From an uncultured Faecalicatena sp. (GTDB lineage Bacteria; Bacillota; Clostridia; Lachnospirales; Lachnospiraceae), in contig CAOKHZ010000005.1 of the NCBI GenBank assembly GCA_948468385.1, forward strand, positions 106,349-170,348: a DNA stretch of 64,000 nucleotides, read 5' to 3'. The notes beneath the pieces are model-generated. The model worked only from the letters and a program-made list of their open reading frames with translations. It was not told where the DNA came from and made no database searches. The translations under genes were made by a program, and so were the position numbers. The stretch's first letter is position 1, and each line of letters begins with the position of its first letter. Shown here one piece after another: positions 37,171 through 45,843 of this stretch.

Positions 37171-38403
37171 ATGCCAGAAAAAGAAAGACTATTAGAGACT
37201 TTTTTGATTTTGAAGAATTGCTGTTATCTGATGTGGAGTTGGGAGCTTGACAATGAACTTCAGGTGAAGAAAACAGATTGTCCGGATGCCGACCTATATC
37301 AGAAGCTGTTCCAGCTGCAAGAATGCAGGGATGCCGTGAAGGAGCACATGAAAGTGAGCCGGATGCCGATGATTTGCAGTGCCGGGACGATGCTTTCCTG
37401 GATACTCGCTTTCGAGGATGAGGACGGGGAAAAAGAGAAAGGCGCGAACAAAATCATTGTGATAGGTCCATTTTTTAGCGGTTACAAGGATGAGGAAAAC
37501 TGCAGGGTGATTTTTCAGATGCTAAAACTTGACGATGAGGAACAAAGACGCATGGAGCGAACCATGCGGAGAATTCCGATGGTGACTTCGTCGAGCATGA
37601 TGCAGGATGCCCTGATGCTGCATTATTGTGTCCGTCAGGAAAAAATCAAGATAAAGAACATAAAGATGTGTAACATCAGGCTTCCGCATAAAAAACTGCG
37701 TGGACGGGTTCGGACGGATCAGTTTGATGACAGCAGCGGATATTGGAAAGTGGAACAGATTTTACTTGACAAGGTGAGAAATGGCGACATGAGTGTTTCG
37801 TCGTTTGCAGACAGAGTCTCGCTCATTGCGCCGGATCAGTATAAATCCTATTCCAATAATCAGGAGAAGTACAAGCTTAGCTTGAACGTGTTGCTGACCT
37901 TGATTTCGCGGGCGGCGGTGGAGGGGGGATTGTCGCGTAAGACTGCCTTTTCCCTGGTGACGGATTATCGGGAAAAAATCAGCAATTGTAAGAATATCAA
38001 TGAGTTGCACGCTTTAAGCCTAAATATTATGACAGATTACACACAACGGGTGCATCGGGCGAAGGAAACGCTACATTGTTCCACAAAGATTCGTCTGTGC
38101 TGTGAATATATTGACACGCATCCGGACGAAAAAATAACCTTGCAGATGTTGGCGGACAAATCCGGCTATGCCGTGTCGCATTTGTCACGGAAGTTCAAGG
38201 CGGAGGTCGGTTGCCGTGTGATGGATTACATTCAAAAAAGCAAGGTGGAGTATGCCAGGACGCTTTTGGAAACTTCCGAGGAGGAAATAGAGAAAATCAG
38301 CGGGGAACTGGGATTTGAGAGCAGCAGTTATTTTAGCAGGATGTTTCGAAAATGGACGGGGGAATCGCCGACGGATTATCGGGCGAGGCACCGGATTATA
38401 TAA
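37171..38403 (+). CDS. AraC-family transcription regulator (carbohydrate locus, left)
   Basis: 410 residues. C-terminal ~100 residues are a clear AraC/XylS double helix-turn-helix: EKITLQMLADKSGYAVSHLSRKFKAEVGCRVMDYIQKSKVEYARTLL, then EEIEKISGELGFESSSYFSRMFRKWTGESPTDYR. The ~300-residue N-terminal part is not a cupin; it includes an Ile/Val-rich IIVIGPFFSGY segment with several Cys and may be a ligand-sensing domain. GGGAGG precedes the ATG. The next gene, same strand, encodes a glycoside-hydrolase-like protein, the probable target. Confidence 0.9.
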   Translation: MPEKERLLETFLILKNCCYLMWSWELDNELQVKKTDCPDADLYQKLFQLQECRDAVKEHMKVSRMPMICSAGTMLSWILAFEDEDGEKEKGANKIIVIGPFFSGYKDEENCRVIFQMLKLDDEEQRRMERTMRRIPMVTSSSMMQDALMLHYCVRQEKIKIKNIKMCNIRLPHKKLRGRVRTDQFDDSSGYWKVEQILLDKVRNGDMSVSSFADRVSLIAPDQYKSYSNNQEKYKLSLNVLLTLISRAAVEGGLSRKTAFSLVTDYREKISNCKNINELHALSLNIMTDYTQRVHRAKETLHCSTKIRLCCEYIDTHPDEKITLQMLADKSGYAVSHLSRKFKAEVGCRVMDYIQKSKVEYARTLLETSEEEIEKISGELGFESSSYFSRMFRKWTGESPTDYRARHRII

Positions 38404-38453
38404 GGCGGGAAATGAAGCTGCCTGGTAAAACAAAAAGGAAAAGCAGAATGCTC

Positions 38454-38544
38454 AAATAGAACGAATAAATAGAGCGGATAAATAGGACGAATAAATAGAG
38501 CGGATAAATAGAACGGATAAATAGGACGAATAAATAGGACGGAG
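38454..38544 (+). repeat. 13-bp tandem repeat, seven copies
   Basis: Seven units of AAATAGRRCGRAT (last ends GGAG) in direct succession, ending at the GGAGGAGG ribosome site of the next gene. Reading stays open in all frames, which creates spurious long frames on the other strand. Confidence 0.95.
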
Positions 38545-38565
38545 AAAAAGGAGGAGGCCGTAAAC

Positions 38566-40548
38566 ATGCACTGGTGGGAGAATTACCCGTGGAGGATGAT
38601 TCAGACGAATCTGCGGGAAATCGACATGGAGGACATTGACGCAAAAAAATACGTGAAGGATTTGAAGGACTTTGGGGCGACGGTAGTGACGTTAAATACT
38701 GCCGGAATTATCGCGAGTTATGACACGGATTTGGAGTATCACAAGAAAAGCGATTACCTGCACGGGGATGGTTTGGGTACCATCATCGACGAATGCCACA
38801 AGGCGGGCATCAAGGTGATTGCCCGGATGGATTTTTCCAAGGTACGCTACGAGGTGTACGAAAAGCATCCCGAGTGGGCGTACCGCCGGGCGGACGGGCA
38901 GATCGTCAATTATAATGGTGACGTACATACTTGTCCGAACAGCGATTACCAGCAGAAGTATGCGTTGGAAATCGTGAGAGAGGCACTCACGAAATTTCCG
39001 TTTGATGGCGTATTTTGCAACATGAGTGGATTTTTAGTGGTGGATTATAGCGGAAATTATCATGGCCCGTGTCACTGTGAAAACTGTCAGAGGCTGTTTC
39101 GGGAAAAATACGGGGCGGAAATTCCGGTCAAGGATGACTCCAGGGATCCGGCTTATAAGAAATATACGATGTTTAAGTCGGAGTGTTCAAAAACGCAAAA
39201 GAGAAACTTGCACAAGACCATTCGCGACATCAGCCCGGAAATCGCCATTGACGGCGTGGATTATGTGCGAATCGAGTCCGGCACGGAAATCGGTTATAAG
39301 ACGTGGATATATAGCGCGTCGTCCAATGCCCGTAAAATCATTGGACCAGATCGCAGGCGTCCGGTGGATGGCGCGGTAGTCGACTTCTTGGGATTTCGTT
39401 ATCGGGACACGTCCTCGTCGCCGGCTCAGATGGAGCTTCGGCAATGGCAGAATCTGGCCAATTCGGGTTCGACGAGCCTCTACATCATGGGGCGTTTGGA
39501 TAACCACAAGGACGTTTCCTGCTACGAGGGCACGAGGAAGGTGTTCCAGTTCCATAAAGAGCACGAGGAATTGTATATGGGCGTTGCGTCAGGGGCGGAA
39601 GTGGTGTTGCTACACAAGAACCTATTGGCCAGATATGACGAGGAAACATATGGATGGATACGCGCGCTGACGGAGAGCCATGTTCCGTTTGATGAGCTTA
39701 AACAGGCAGACTTTGAAAATTTGGAACAACTTGCCGGAAAGAAGATTATTATTTTGAGCGATGCGAAAATGCTGAATGGGGTACAAGCGGAACTTTTGGA
39801 CAAATTTGCCGAGGAAGGCGGCACGGTAGTCGCGACCGGAGAGAGTGGATTATATGGCAAGGGATTCGTGCCGCAGGAGGCGCTTTCGCTGAAATGCATG
39901 GGTGTCAAGAGGATTTTGGAAAAGCGGACGAAACAGATGTCTTCCGTCTTTCTTGTAAATGACGGGGAGAAAGGCGTGTTTTCACATTGTGCAAAAGCGC
40001 CGTACATCCCGTTTGGCGAGGAGCTTTTGATGGCGGAATTCGAGGAGGGCACACAAAAATATTTGAGCCTGATTCCCGAGCATCCGTTTGGACCGCCGGA
40101 GCGTTGCTATTACACCGAGGTGACGGAGCATCCGGGCGTGACGGTACATTCTTATGGAAAAGGAAGGGGCGTGTACATTCCGTGGCTGGTTGGAACGTTT
40201 TATTATAACGAGGGATTCCAGAACACGCTGAACCTTATGCAGGATGTTTTGTATCACTTGTGTGACGTGGCACAGATTGCCCCGGGGCTGACACCGATGG
40301 TGGAGGTTTGCCTGGGTCGGAAGGAGGGAAAGACGATCGTACAGCTCGTGAACGCGTCGGGATGCTTTTCAAATAGCTTCTTTGACCCGATTCCGGTTTG
40401 TGACATCGAGCTTCGACTGCCGGGAGCAAAAGCGGCAGGGGCGGCGACGGCCTACAACGGCGGGACGGCGAGCGCAGAAACCGAGGGCGATGTTTGTGTC
40501 GTTCGTTTGGATAAACTAAAAGAATATGAAATCATTGTCATAGAGTAA
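38566..40548 (+). CDS. Glycoside-hydrolase-like protein (GHL6 / beta-galactosidase-trimerisation type)
   Basis: 660 residues, no signal peptide, so cytoplasmic. Residues ~10-350 look like a (beta/alpha)8 barrel of the hypothetical glycosyl hydrolase 6 group: MIQTNLREIDMEDIDAKKYV, GADVVTLN-like VVTLNTAGIIASY, GIKVIARMDFSKV, FDGVFCNMSGF and CHCENCQRLFREKYG, the last a four-Cys/His cluster. From ~380 a Rossmann-like segment (KKIIILSDAKMLNGVQAELLDKFAEEGGTVVATG) matches the trimerisation domain of GH42 enzymes. Substrate unknown; neighbours suggest intracellular cleavage of an imported glycoside. Confidence 0.75.
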   Translation: MHWWENYPWRMIQTNLREIDMEDIDAKKYVKDLKDFGATVVTLNTAGIIASYDTDLEYHKKSDYLHGDGLGTIIDECHKAGIKVIARMDFSKVRYEVYEKHPEWAYRRADGQIVNYNGDVHTCPNSDYQQKYALEIVREALTKFPFDGVFCNMSGFLVVDYSGNYHGPCHCENCQRLFREKYGAEIPVKDDSRDPAYKKYTMFKSECSKTQKRNLHKTIRDISPEIAIDGVDYVRIESGTEIGYKTWIYSASSNARKIIGPDRRRPVDGAVVDFLGFRYRDTSSSPAQMELRQWQNLANSGSTSLYIMGRLDNHKDVSCYEGTRKVFQFHKEHEELYMGVASGAEVVLLHKNLLARYDEETYGWIRALTESHVPFDELKQADFENLEQLAGKKIIILSDAKMLNGVQAELLDKFAEEGGTVVATGESGLYGKGFVPQEALSLKCMGVKRILEKRTKQMSSVFLVNDGEKGVFSHCAKAPYIPFGEELLMAEFEEGTQKYLSLIPEHPFGPPERCYYTEVTEHPGVTVHSYGKGRGVYIPWLVGTFYYNEGFQNTLNLMQDVLYHLCDVAQIAPGLTPMVEVCLGRKEGKTIVQLVNASGCFSNSFFDPIPVCDIELRLPGAKAAGAATAYNGGTASAETEGDVCVVRLDKLKEYEIIVIE

Positions 40549-40576
40549 GAAATAAAAAGAGAAGGAGGAAGGGACA

Positions 40577-41458
40577 ATGAAGATTGGATTTATCGGACTT
40601 GGCATCATGGGAAAGCCGATGTCAAAAAACTTGCTGAAGGCGGGGTATGAGTTGTTCGTGCTTGACCGTAATCCGGCAAGTGTGGAGGAAGTGGTGGCAG
40701 CAGGCGCGAAGACCGCGGATTATGTGGCAATCGCCGCGGAATGCGAGGTGGTCATCACGATGCTTCCCAATTCCCCGCAGGTAAAGGAAGTCATGTGCGG
40801 TGAGGAAGGACTGGGTGCCTTGATGCACGAGGGACAGATTTTTGTCGACATGAGTTCCATCAACCCGACGGCCAGTCGGGAAATTTCGGCAGAGCTGGCA
40901 AAGAAAGGGGTCAAAATGCTGGACGCGCCAGTATCCGGCGGAGAGCCGAAGGCCATCGACGGCACGCTTAGCATCATGGTCGGCGGAGACAAAGACGTGT
41001 TTGAGCAGATGAAGGAAATGCTTCTCGTCATGGGCGGTTCTGCCGTGTATTGCGGCGCGGTCGGAGCGGGGAACACGACCAAGCTGGCGAACCAAATCAT
41101 CGTGGCATGTAACATTCAGGCGTTGGCCGAGGCCATGACGTTGGCACAGAAGGCGGGTGTTGATCCTCGGCTTGTATTTGAGGCCATTCGGGGTGGATTG
41201 GCAGGTTCCACCGTCATGGAGGCGAAGGCACCGATGATGATAGCCGGAAATGACAAGCCGGGATTCAAGATTGACTTGCATATCAAGGATTTGAACAACG
41301 CACTTGATTGCGCCCACAGCGTAGGTGCGCCGGTGCCGATGACCGCGGCGGTGCAGGAGGTGCTGCAATGGCTGCATAATCACGAGGGCGGACAGAAGGA
41401 TCACAGTGCGATTGCACAGTATTATGAATATTTAGCGGACATTCAAATCGGAAGATAA
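40577..41458 (+). CDS. garR: 2-hydroxy-3-oxopropionate (tartronate semialdehyde) reductase-like
   Basis: Beta-hydroxyacid dehydrogenase, 293 residues. Rossmann loop GFIGLGIMGKPMSKNLLKAG, substrate motif DAPVSGGEPKAIDGTL, catalytic Lys in GAGNTTKLANQIIV, and the C-terminal helical domain with LHIKDLNNALD. GarR reduces tartronate semialdehyde to glycerate in galactarate/glucarate breakdown; related enzymes use other beta-hydroxyacids. No galactarate dehydratase or aldolase is beside it, so the natural substrate is open. It starts 29 bases after the hydrolase-like gene, same operon. Confidence 0.85.
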   Translation: MKIGFIGLGIMGKPMSKNLLKAGYELFVLDRNPASVEEVVAAGAKTADYVAIAAECEVVITMLPNSPQVKEVMCGEEGLGALMHEGQIFVDMSSINPTASREISAELAKKGVKMLDAPVSGGEPKAIDGTLSIMVGGDKDVFEQMKEMLLVMGGSAVYCGAVGAGNTTKLANQIIVACNIQALAEAMTLAQKAGVDPRLVFEAIRGGLAGSTVMEAKAPMMIAGNDKPGFKIDLHIKDLNNALDCAHSVGAPVPMTAAVQEVLQWLHNHEGGQKDHSAIAQYYEYLADIQIGR

Positions 41459-41488
41459 AAGGGGAAAAGGAAAGGGAGGACGTTATTC

Positions 41489-42997
41489 ATGGATATGAAA
41501 AAAATCATCGCCGGGGCAAAGGGAAGCCAGAATGGCACGTACCGTACGGCCAGTCCGATTTCCATGATATTTGCCAGTGCGACGAGCGGCGGAAAAAACG
41601 TGTTTTACGTGCTGATGATGTATGCGGGATATATGGCGAACGAAGGTTATGGAATCGCGGTGGCGGTGACGGGAATCATCATGACGGTCAAGACGATTTT
41701 TGACGGGGCGTGCGACCCGATTGTGGCGGCGGTCTTTGACCGGATGCCGGTTGGAAAGCTGGGAAAGATGCGCAAGTTTTTGCTGATAGGGTACGCGACA
41801 ACGTCATTGGCGGCTTTGCTGATGTTTAAGCTGTTGGCGGGGAAAATGGACGGGGTGGCCGGGCTGATTGTATTTTGTGTAATTTTTGCCTTGTTCGTCG
41901 TGGGATATACGATTCTTAGTATCGGCGGAACTTCAATCCCAACCATTTTGACAAACGATCCGAAGCAAAGGCCGTTTTTGAACTTCACGGCCACCGTGTA
42001 TCAGTATGTCGCGCCATTGCTGCTGAACACGATTCTGGCCTTCCGCATTTTGCCGGCGCATAATAACAGATATGATGCCGCCTGCCTGGCGGAGGCGTGC
42101 CTTGTATATATCGTGATTGCCGTAGTGTTTATGTTGTTGTCCTTTATCGGGCTGGCACCGGTGGACAATGAGGAAGTGCTGGGTGAATTGATGTCCATCA
42201 ATGGGAAGAATAAGAAAGTCGGCTTTAAGGACATGTGGAACATGCTAAAGAGTAATAAGCCGCTGCGTTGCTACATCGTCACGGGTACGACGGACAAGAT
42301 TGCCAGCAAGATGAGCACGGACTCCATCGTCATGGTCATGATGAGCGGTATTTTGATTGCCAATTACCAGGCATCCACGATGATTAACAATGCAGGTATG
42401 TTGATTGGCTTGGTATTTGCCTTTCTCGGGGGCGCGTTCATCGCGAAATACGGCGTGAAGACGTCCACGGTCGTATGGTCGTATGCAAATATCCTTCTTG
42501 CCGCAGTGCTGTTCGTATTTTGTTTGATTCTCGGACCGACCGGGATGTCAAAGATTGGCGTGGGGGGATTTCCGATGATGCTGTACGTGGCACTTATGAT
42601 GGGAAAGAATGCGGCTTCCATGATTTTAAATACGGCGGAGGGGATGATGCGCGCCGACATTGCGGATTACGAGCTTGACCGCAGTGGAAATTTCATGCCG
42701 GGTACGGTCGGGGCGTGCTATACATTTATTGAGAAATGTGTCTCCTCGTTCGGCTCCACGATTGCGGCGTTCGCAGTGGCGTTGATCGGTTACACGACCG
42801 TGATGCCGCAGATGGGCGATGAGGCGACCTGGCCGATTTTCTGGGTGACGATGATCCTGGCGAACGGCATGCCGATACTGGGATGGATTTGCAACATCAT
42901 CGCCATGAAGTTTTATGAGCTGGATCGGGAGCGCATGGTAGAGATTCAGAAGAACATTGGAGAAAAGAAGAAAGCCGCGAGGGCGCAGGCAAAATAG
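41489..42997 (+). CDS. Sugar:cation symporter, GPH/MelB family
   Basis: 502 residues, 12 membrane helices, MFS-type glycoside-pentoside-hexuronide carrier. Early motif IFDGACDPIVAAVFDRM is the family's Asp-rich cation region (TM2 and loop 2-3); KNVFYVLMMYAGYM forms TM1. A second-half hallmark is GMMRADIADYELDRSGNFMPGTVGACYTFIEKCVSSFGS. Brings a small glycoside into the cell with Na+ or H+. AGGGAGGA precedes the ATG by eight bases. It follows garR by 30 bases. Confidence 0.92.
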   Translation: MDMKKIIAGAKGSQNGTYRTASPISMIFASATSGGKNVFYVLMMYAGYMANEGYGIAVAVTGIIMTVKTIFDGACDPIVAAVFDRMPVGKLGKMRKFLLIGYATTSLAALLMFKLLAGKMDGVAGLIVFCVIFALFVVGYTILSIGGTSIPTILTNDPKQRPFLNFTATVYQYVAPLLLNTILAFRILPAHNNRYDAACLAEACLVYIVIAVVFMLLSFIGLAPVDNEEVLGELMSINGKNKKVGFKDMWNMLKSNKPLRCYIVTGTTDKIASKMSTDSIVMVMMSGILIANYQASTMINNAGMLIGLVFAFLGGAFIAKYGVKTSTVVWSYANILLAAVLFVFCLILGPTGMSKIGVGGFPMMLYVALMMGKNAASMILNTAEGMMRADIADYELDRSGNFMPGTVGACYTFIEKCVSSFGSTIAAFAVALIGYTTVMPQMGDEATWPIFWVTMILANGMPILGWICNIIAMKFYELDRERMVEIQKNIGEKKKAARAQAK

Positions 42998-43043
42998 TAC
43001 ATAAAAAGTAGAAAAATCAAATGAATCAAGGAGGAAAGAAAAG

Positions 43044-43493
43044 ATGAAGAAAAAAATGTTATGTTTCGTATTGGCAATTGTGGTATGTTTGGGAATGCTG
43101 GCAGGATGCGGCGCGGACAACGCGGATAAAAAGGATGACGCTTCCCAGCAAGAGGTTCAAAGTGACAAGACGGATGATAAAACGGATGATACGGCAGATG
43201 CGGAGAAAGGCGATGCGGACGGTGGAGAAATTACGGAAACGGTTACCTTGTCAGGGACATATTATAGTGGACAAGTTATGATTATGCTGGAATTAAATCC
43301 AGATGGAACGATAAGCGGCGAAGCCAACGGGGAGACGTTGGAAGGCACATGGGGCGAGAGCGACGAAGCGGACATCGAAGCAATTGGCACGGCGGGAAGC
43401 AACGAAATGAAATTTTTGGTCACTAGGGAGTCGGACGGAAGTTACTCTGCGACGGTAGATTTGGTCGCGGGCATGGTGTTGACCGGAAAGTAG
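43044..43493 (+). CDS. Small lipoprotein of unknown function
   Basis: 149 residues. Signal peptide KKKMLCFVLAIVVCLGMLAGC with a lipobox (LAGC) predicts lipid attachment at Cys22. A ~45-residue Asp/Lys-rich spacer (DDKTDDTADAEKGDADGG) leads to a ~75-residue beta-rich domain (VTLSGTYYSGQVMIMLELNPDGTISGEANGE). It resembles small exported beta proteins but no family is recognised. AAGGAGG lies upstream. It lies 46 bases after the symporter gene, last of that transcript. Confidence 0.85.
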   Translation: MKKKMLCFVLAIVVCLGMLAGCGADNADKKDDASQQEVQSDKTDDKTDDTADAEKGDADGGEITETVTLSGTYYSGQVMIMLELNPDGTISGEANGETLEGTWGESDEADIEAIGTAGSNEMKFLVTRESDGSYSATVDLVAGMVLTGK

Positions 43494-43510
43494 AATAGTA
43501 AGTTGAGAAA

Positions 43511-43542
43511 CAATTCACCTTGCATTGGCGTGAAGTGAATTG
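43511..43542 (+). other. Stem-loop after the lipoprotein gene
   Basis: CAATTCAC pairs with GTGAATTG around a 16-base loop. There is no T tract, so termination is uncertain. Confidence 0.4.
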
Positions 43543-43585
43543 TAATTAAATAGATAAAAAAATGAACACTAAGTACGAAAATTAG

Positions 43586-43615
43586 TTGTCCGCCTTGAGA
43601 AGGTTTTCTTACAAT
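43586..43615 (+). promoter_or_regulatory. Promoter of solute-binding protein gene 1
   Basis: TTGTCC, 18 bases, TACAAT. The surrounding ~80 bases closely resemble those upstream of the second copy, including ACAATGATGAA and TTGAAAAAAGGAGGAAAA. Confidence 0.7.
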
Positions 43616-43668
43616 GATGAAGAAAGTTTCAGCATGTCTGAAAATGCATTGAAAAAAGGAGGAAAAGT

Positions 43669-45645
43669 ATGAGAAACAAATTTGTGAAGAAAATCCTGAC
43701 GCTTGGTCTTGTAGCAGCCACGGCACTTACGATGATTGTCGGTTGCGGCGGCAAGGGAGATTCAGGTGACAAGGGAGGTGACGGTGCCGTGACGGACGAG
43801 TTCGCCGGAAAGGACAGCAATTTTACTTGGTGGATTTACAAGACGGACGGCGAAGGCCAGTTTTATGAGAACTATGAGGAATGCGCGGTCGCGCAATATC
43901 TCAATGCGCAGTACTGGGACGTGCAAAATGGCGGCATCGGTACGGAAGAAACGGGAAGAAAGATTAATTTCTCTTATCTGGTGCCGATTACCGGATCCGA
44001 GAATGAGAACTTCAATACGATGATTGGCACTGGAGAATATCCTGAATTGATTGACTTGGTTGCGTCATCGGAGAGTCCGCAGGCTTTGTATGAAAATGGA
44101 ATTCTTATGGATATCACGGAATATGTGGAAAAGTATATGCCGAATTATGTGGCGTATCTGGATGCCAATCCAGAGTTGAAACCACTCGTTCAGGTAAAAG
44201 AAGATGACGGAAGTATTCATTATTATGCACTTTATGAATTGGTAGAAGGTATAATGGAACCATGGCAGGGAACCGGTTATCGCCGCGACTGGGTAGCCAA
44301 GTATGCAGAGCCGACCGAGTATGTGTGGGATTGGGAAAGTGATTATGTAAAAGAAAACGGACATCCGGCAGTAACCCCGCTTGCCAAGGCAGTGGAGGAG
44401 GACAATATGGAAGGCTGGAAGGAAAATGACGTGACGTCCTTTACTTATGATTATAATGCGAACAATGAACTTGGTTATGAGGATAATATCATTTTCCCGA
44501 GCGGTACGTCCGACCCGCTGACCATCAGCGACTGGGAATGGATGTTTGAGGCGTTTGCAAAGGCGATTGACGAGAGGGGATGGGCAAATGACAGCACCGC
44601 GTACTGTACGACCGTGTTTTATCAAGGGTTTATGCAGACCGGCGATTTGGTATCCTCTTTTGGCGGCGGGACAGGTCAGTATTATGTAAAAGATGGCGTG
44701 GTTTCTTTTGACGGAGATTCTGATAACTTCAAGGCCTATCTGGAATGCATGAATGCATGGTATGAAAAAGGATGGTTGGATACGGAATTTAATACTCGTG
44801 CCAATGATATGTTCTTTAATATTAACTCTGCGGGTATCGCACAAGGAAAGGTTGGCTTGTGGGATTCGCAAGGTAGCAGGATAGGCACGTCTATCCGCAC
44901 AACTTGTCAAAACGAGGAGGATATGAAAGATGCTTTTGTAATGGGTGCGGCTTTGCCAATTAATGATGTCTATGGCGGGGAGAAGCAAATGTACAAGGAG
45001 CCGGACGCATTGTATCAGGCAAGTCGTAAGGGTGCTACGCTGGGGATTACGAACAAGGCAGAGGATAAGGATTTGGCAGTATTGTTTACGTTCCTTGACT
45101 GGACCTATACGCATGAGGGAGGACTTACGTTGCGGAATGGCTTGAGTGAGGAGCAGTATGAGTCGGTTGAGCTGAATCCGGATTTTTATGTGGAGCAGAA
45201 TCTCAAGAGTGGATATGTGGTAGAAACGGACGAGGAAGGAAGAACTGTTTACAAGAGAAGCATGGATTCTTCTAATCCGGCGATTAATGCTTTGAACGGA
45301 CAGAGGATGGCGGTTGGTTTAAATATGCAAAATTCGGATGAGTATTGGATAGATACCGGAATTCCAGAGCTTAACCGTGCGGCAAATGAACAGTGGACAA
45401 AATATTTAAACACGGGTAGCGTGTTGGATTATACTGGTTTGTTAAATGTGGAGGAAAGCGAGGCGTACAACAAGGTTTCCACGGCGGTAATGGATTACCA
45501 GAACCAGAACGTGCCGAACGTGATCAAGGGTACGTTGTCATGGGATGACTATGTAAAGGGATTGGATAGTATTAATCCGGATTCCGCGGTGGAATATCTG
45601 CAAAAGTATGTGGATTTGGCGAACACGGCGAGAACGACGAAATAG
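43669..45645 (+). CDS. Large extracellular solute-binding lipoprotein, copy 1 (ABC sugar type)
   Basis: 658 residues. Signal peptide and lipobox around ALTMIVGCGGKG. The body matches family 1 solute-binding proteins of the LipO/LplA kind: NFTWWIYKTDGEGQFYENYEE, a split lobe with FNTMIGTGEYPELIDLV, GYRRDWVAKYAEPTEYVWDWESDY, and a C-terminal lobe TFLDWTYTHEGGLTLRNG. Such proteins feed oligosaccharides or uronates to ABC importers, but no permease or ATPase gene is present here. The next gene is a close paralogue. Has its own promoter and terminator. Confidence 0.88.
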   Translation: MRNKFVKKILTLGLVAATALTMIVGCGGKGDSGDKGGDGAVTDEFAGKDSNFTWWIYKTDGEGQFYENYEECAVAQYLNAQYWDVQNGGIGTEETGRKINFSYLVPITGSENENFNTMIGTGEYPELIDLVASSESPQALYENGILMDITEYVEKYMPNYVAYLDANPELKPLVQVKEDDGSIHYYALYELVEGIMEPWQGTGYRRDWVAKYAEPTEYVWDWESDYVKENGHPAVTPLAKAVEEDNMEGWKENDVTSFTYDYNANNELGYEDNIIFPSGTSDPLTISDWEWMFEAFAKAIDERGWANDSTAYCTTVFYQGFMQTGDLVSSFGGGTGQYYVKDGVVSFDGDSDNFKAYLECMNAWYEKGWLDTEFNTRANDMFFNINSAGIAQGKVGLWDSQGSRIGTSIRTTCQNEEDMKDAFVMGAALPINDVYGGEKQMYKEPDALYQASRKGATLGITNKAEDKDLAVLFTFLDWTYTHEGGLTLRNGLSEEQYESVELNPDFYVEQNLKSGYVVETDEEGRTVYKRSMDSSNPAINALNGQRMAVGLNMQNSDEYWIDTGIPELNRAANEQWTKYLNTGSVLDYTGLLNVEESEAYNKVSTAVMDYQNQNVPNVIKGTLSWDDYVKGLDSINPDSAVEYLQKYVDLANTARTTK

Positions 45646-45678
45646 TTTTGCATTTATTTTAGATGAATGAGATATTTG

Positions 45679-45718
45679 AAAAAGGATGGGAGCCTTGTTT
45701 TGGGCAACCATCCTTTTT
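45679..45718 (+). terminator. Terminator of solute-binding protein gene 1
   Basis: AAAAAGGATGG pairs perfectly with CCATCCTTTTT (11 pairs, 18-base loop). Confidence 0.85.
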
Positions 45719-45763
45719 GTGAAAAAAATTGACAAAAAAAAGAACATGAAGTATAAAAATAAG

Positions 45764-45792
45764 TTGTCTGTTTTAGAAAAAGCTGTTACAAT
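45764..45792 (+). promoter_or_regulatory. Promoter of solute-binding protein gene 2
   Basis: TTGTCT, 17 bases, TACAAT; homologous to the promoter of copy 1. Confidence 0.7.
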
Positions 45793-45843
45793 GATGAAAA
45801 ATTCAACACTTTTGAAAAAGCGTTGAAAAAAGGAGGAAAAAGC

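Noticed and set aside
38454-38544. CRISPR array
   Set aside because: Units are 13 bases and directly adjacent, with no spacers and no cas genes.
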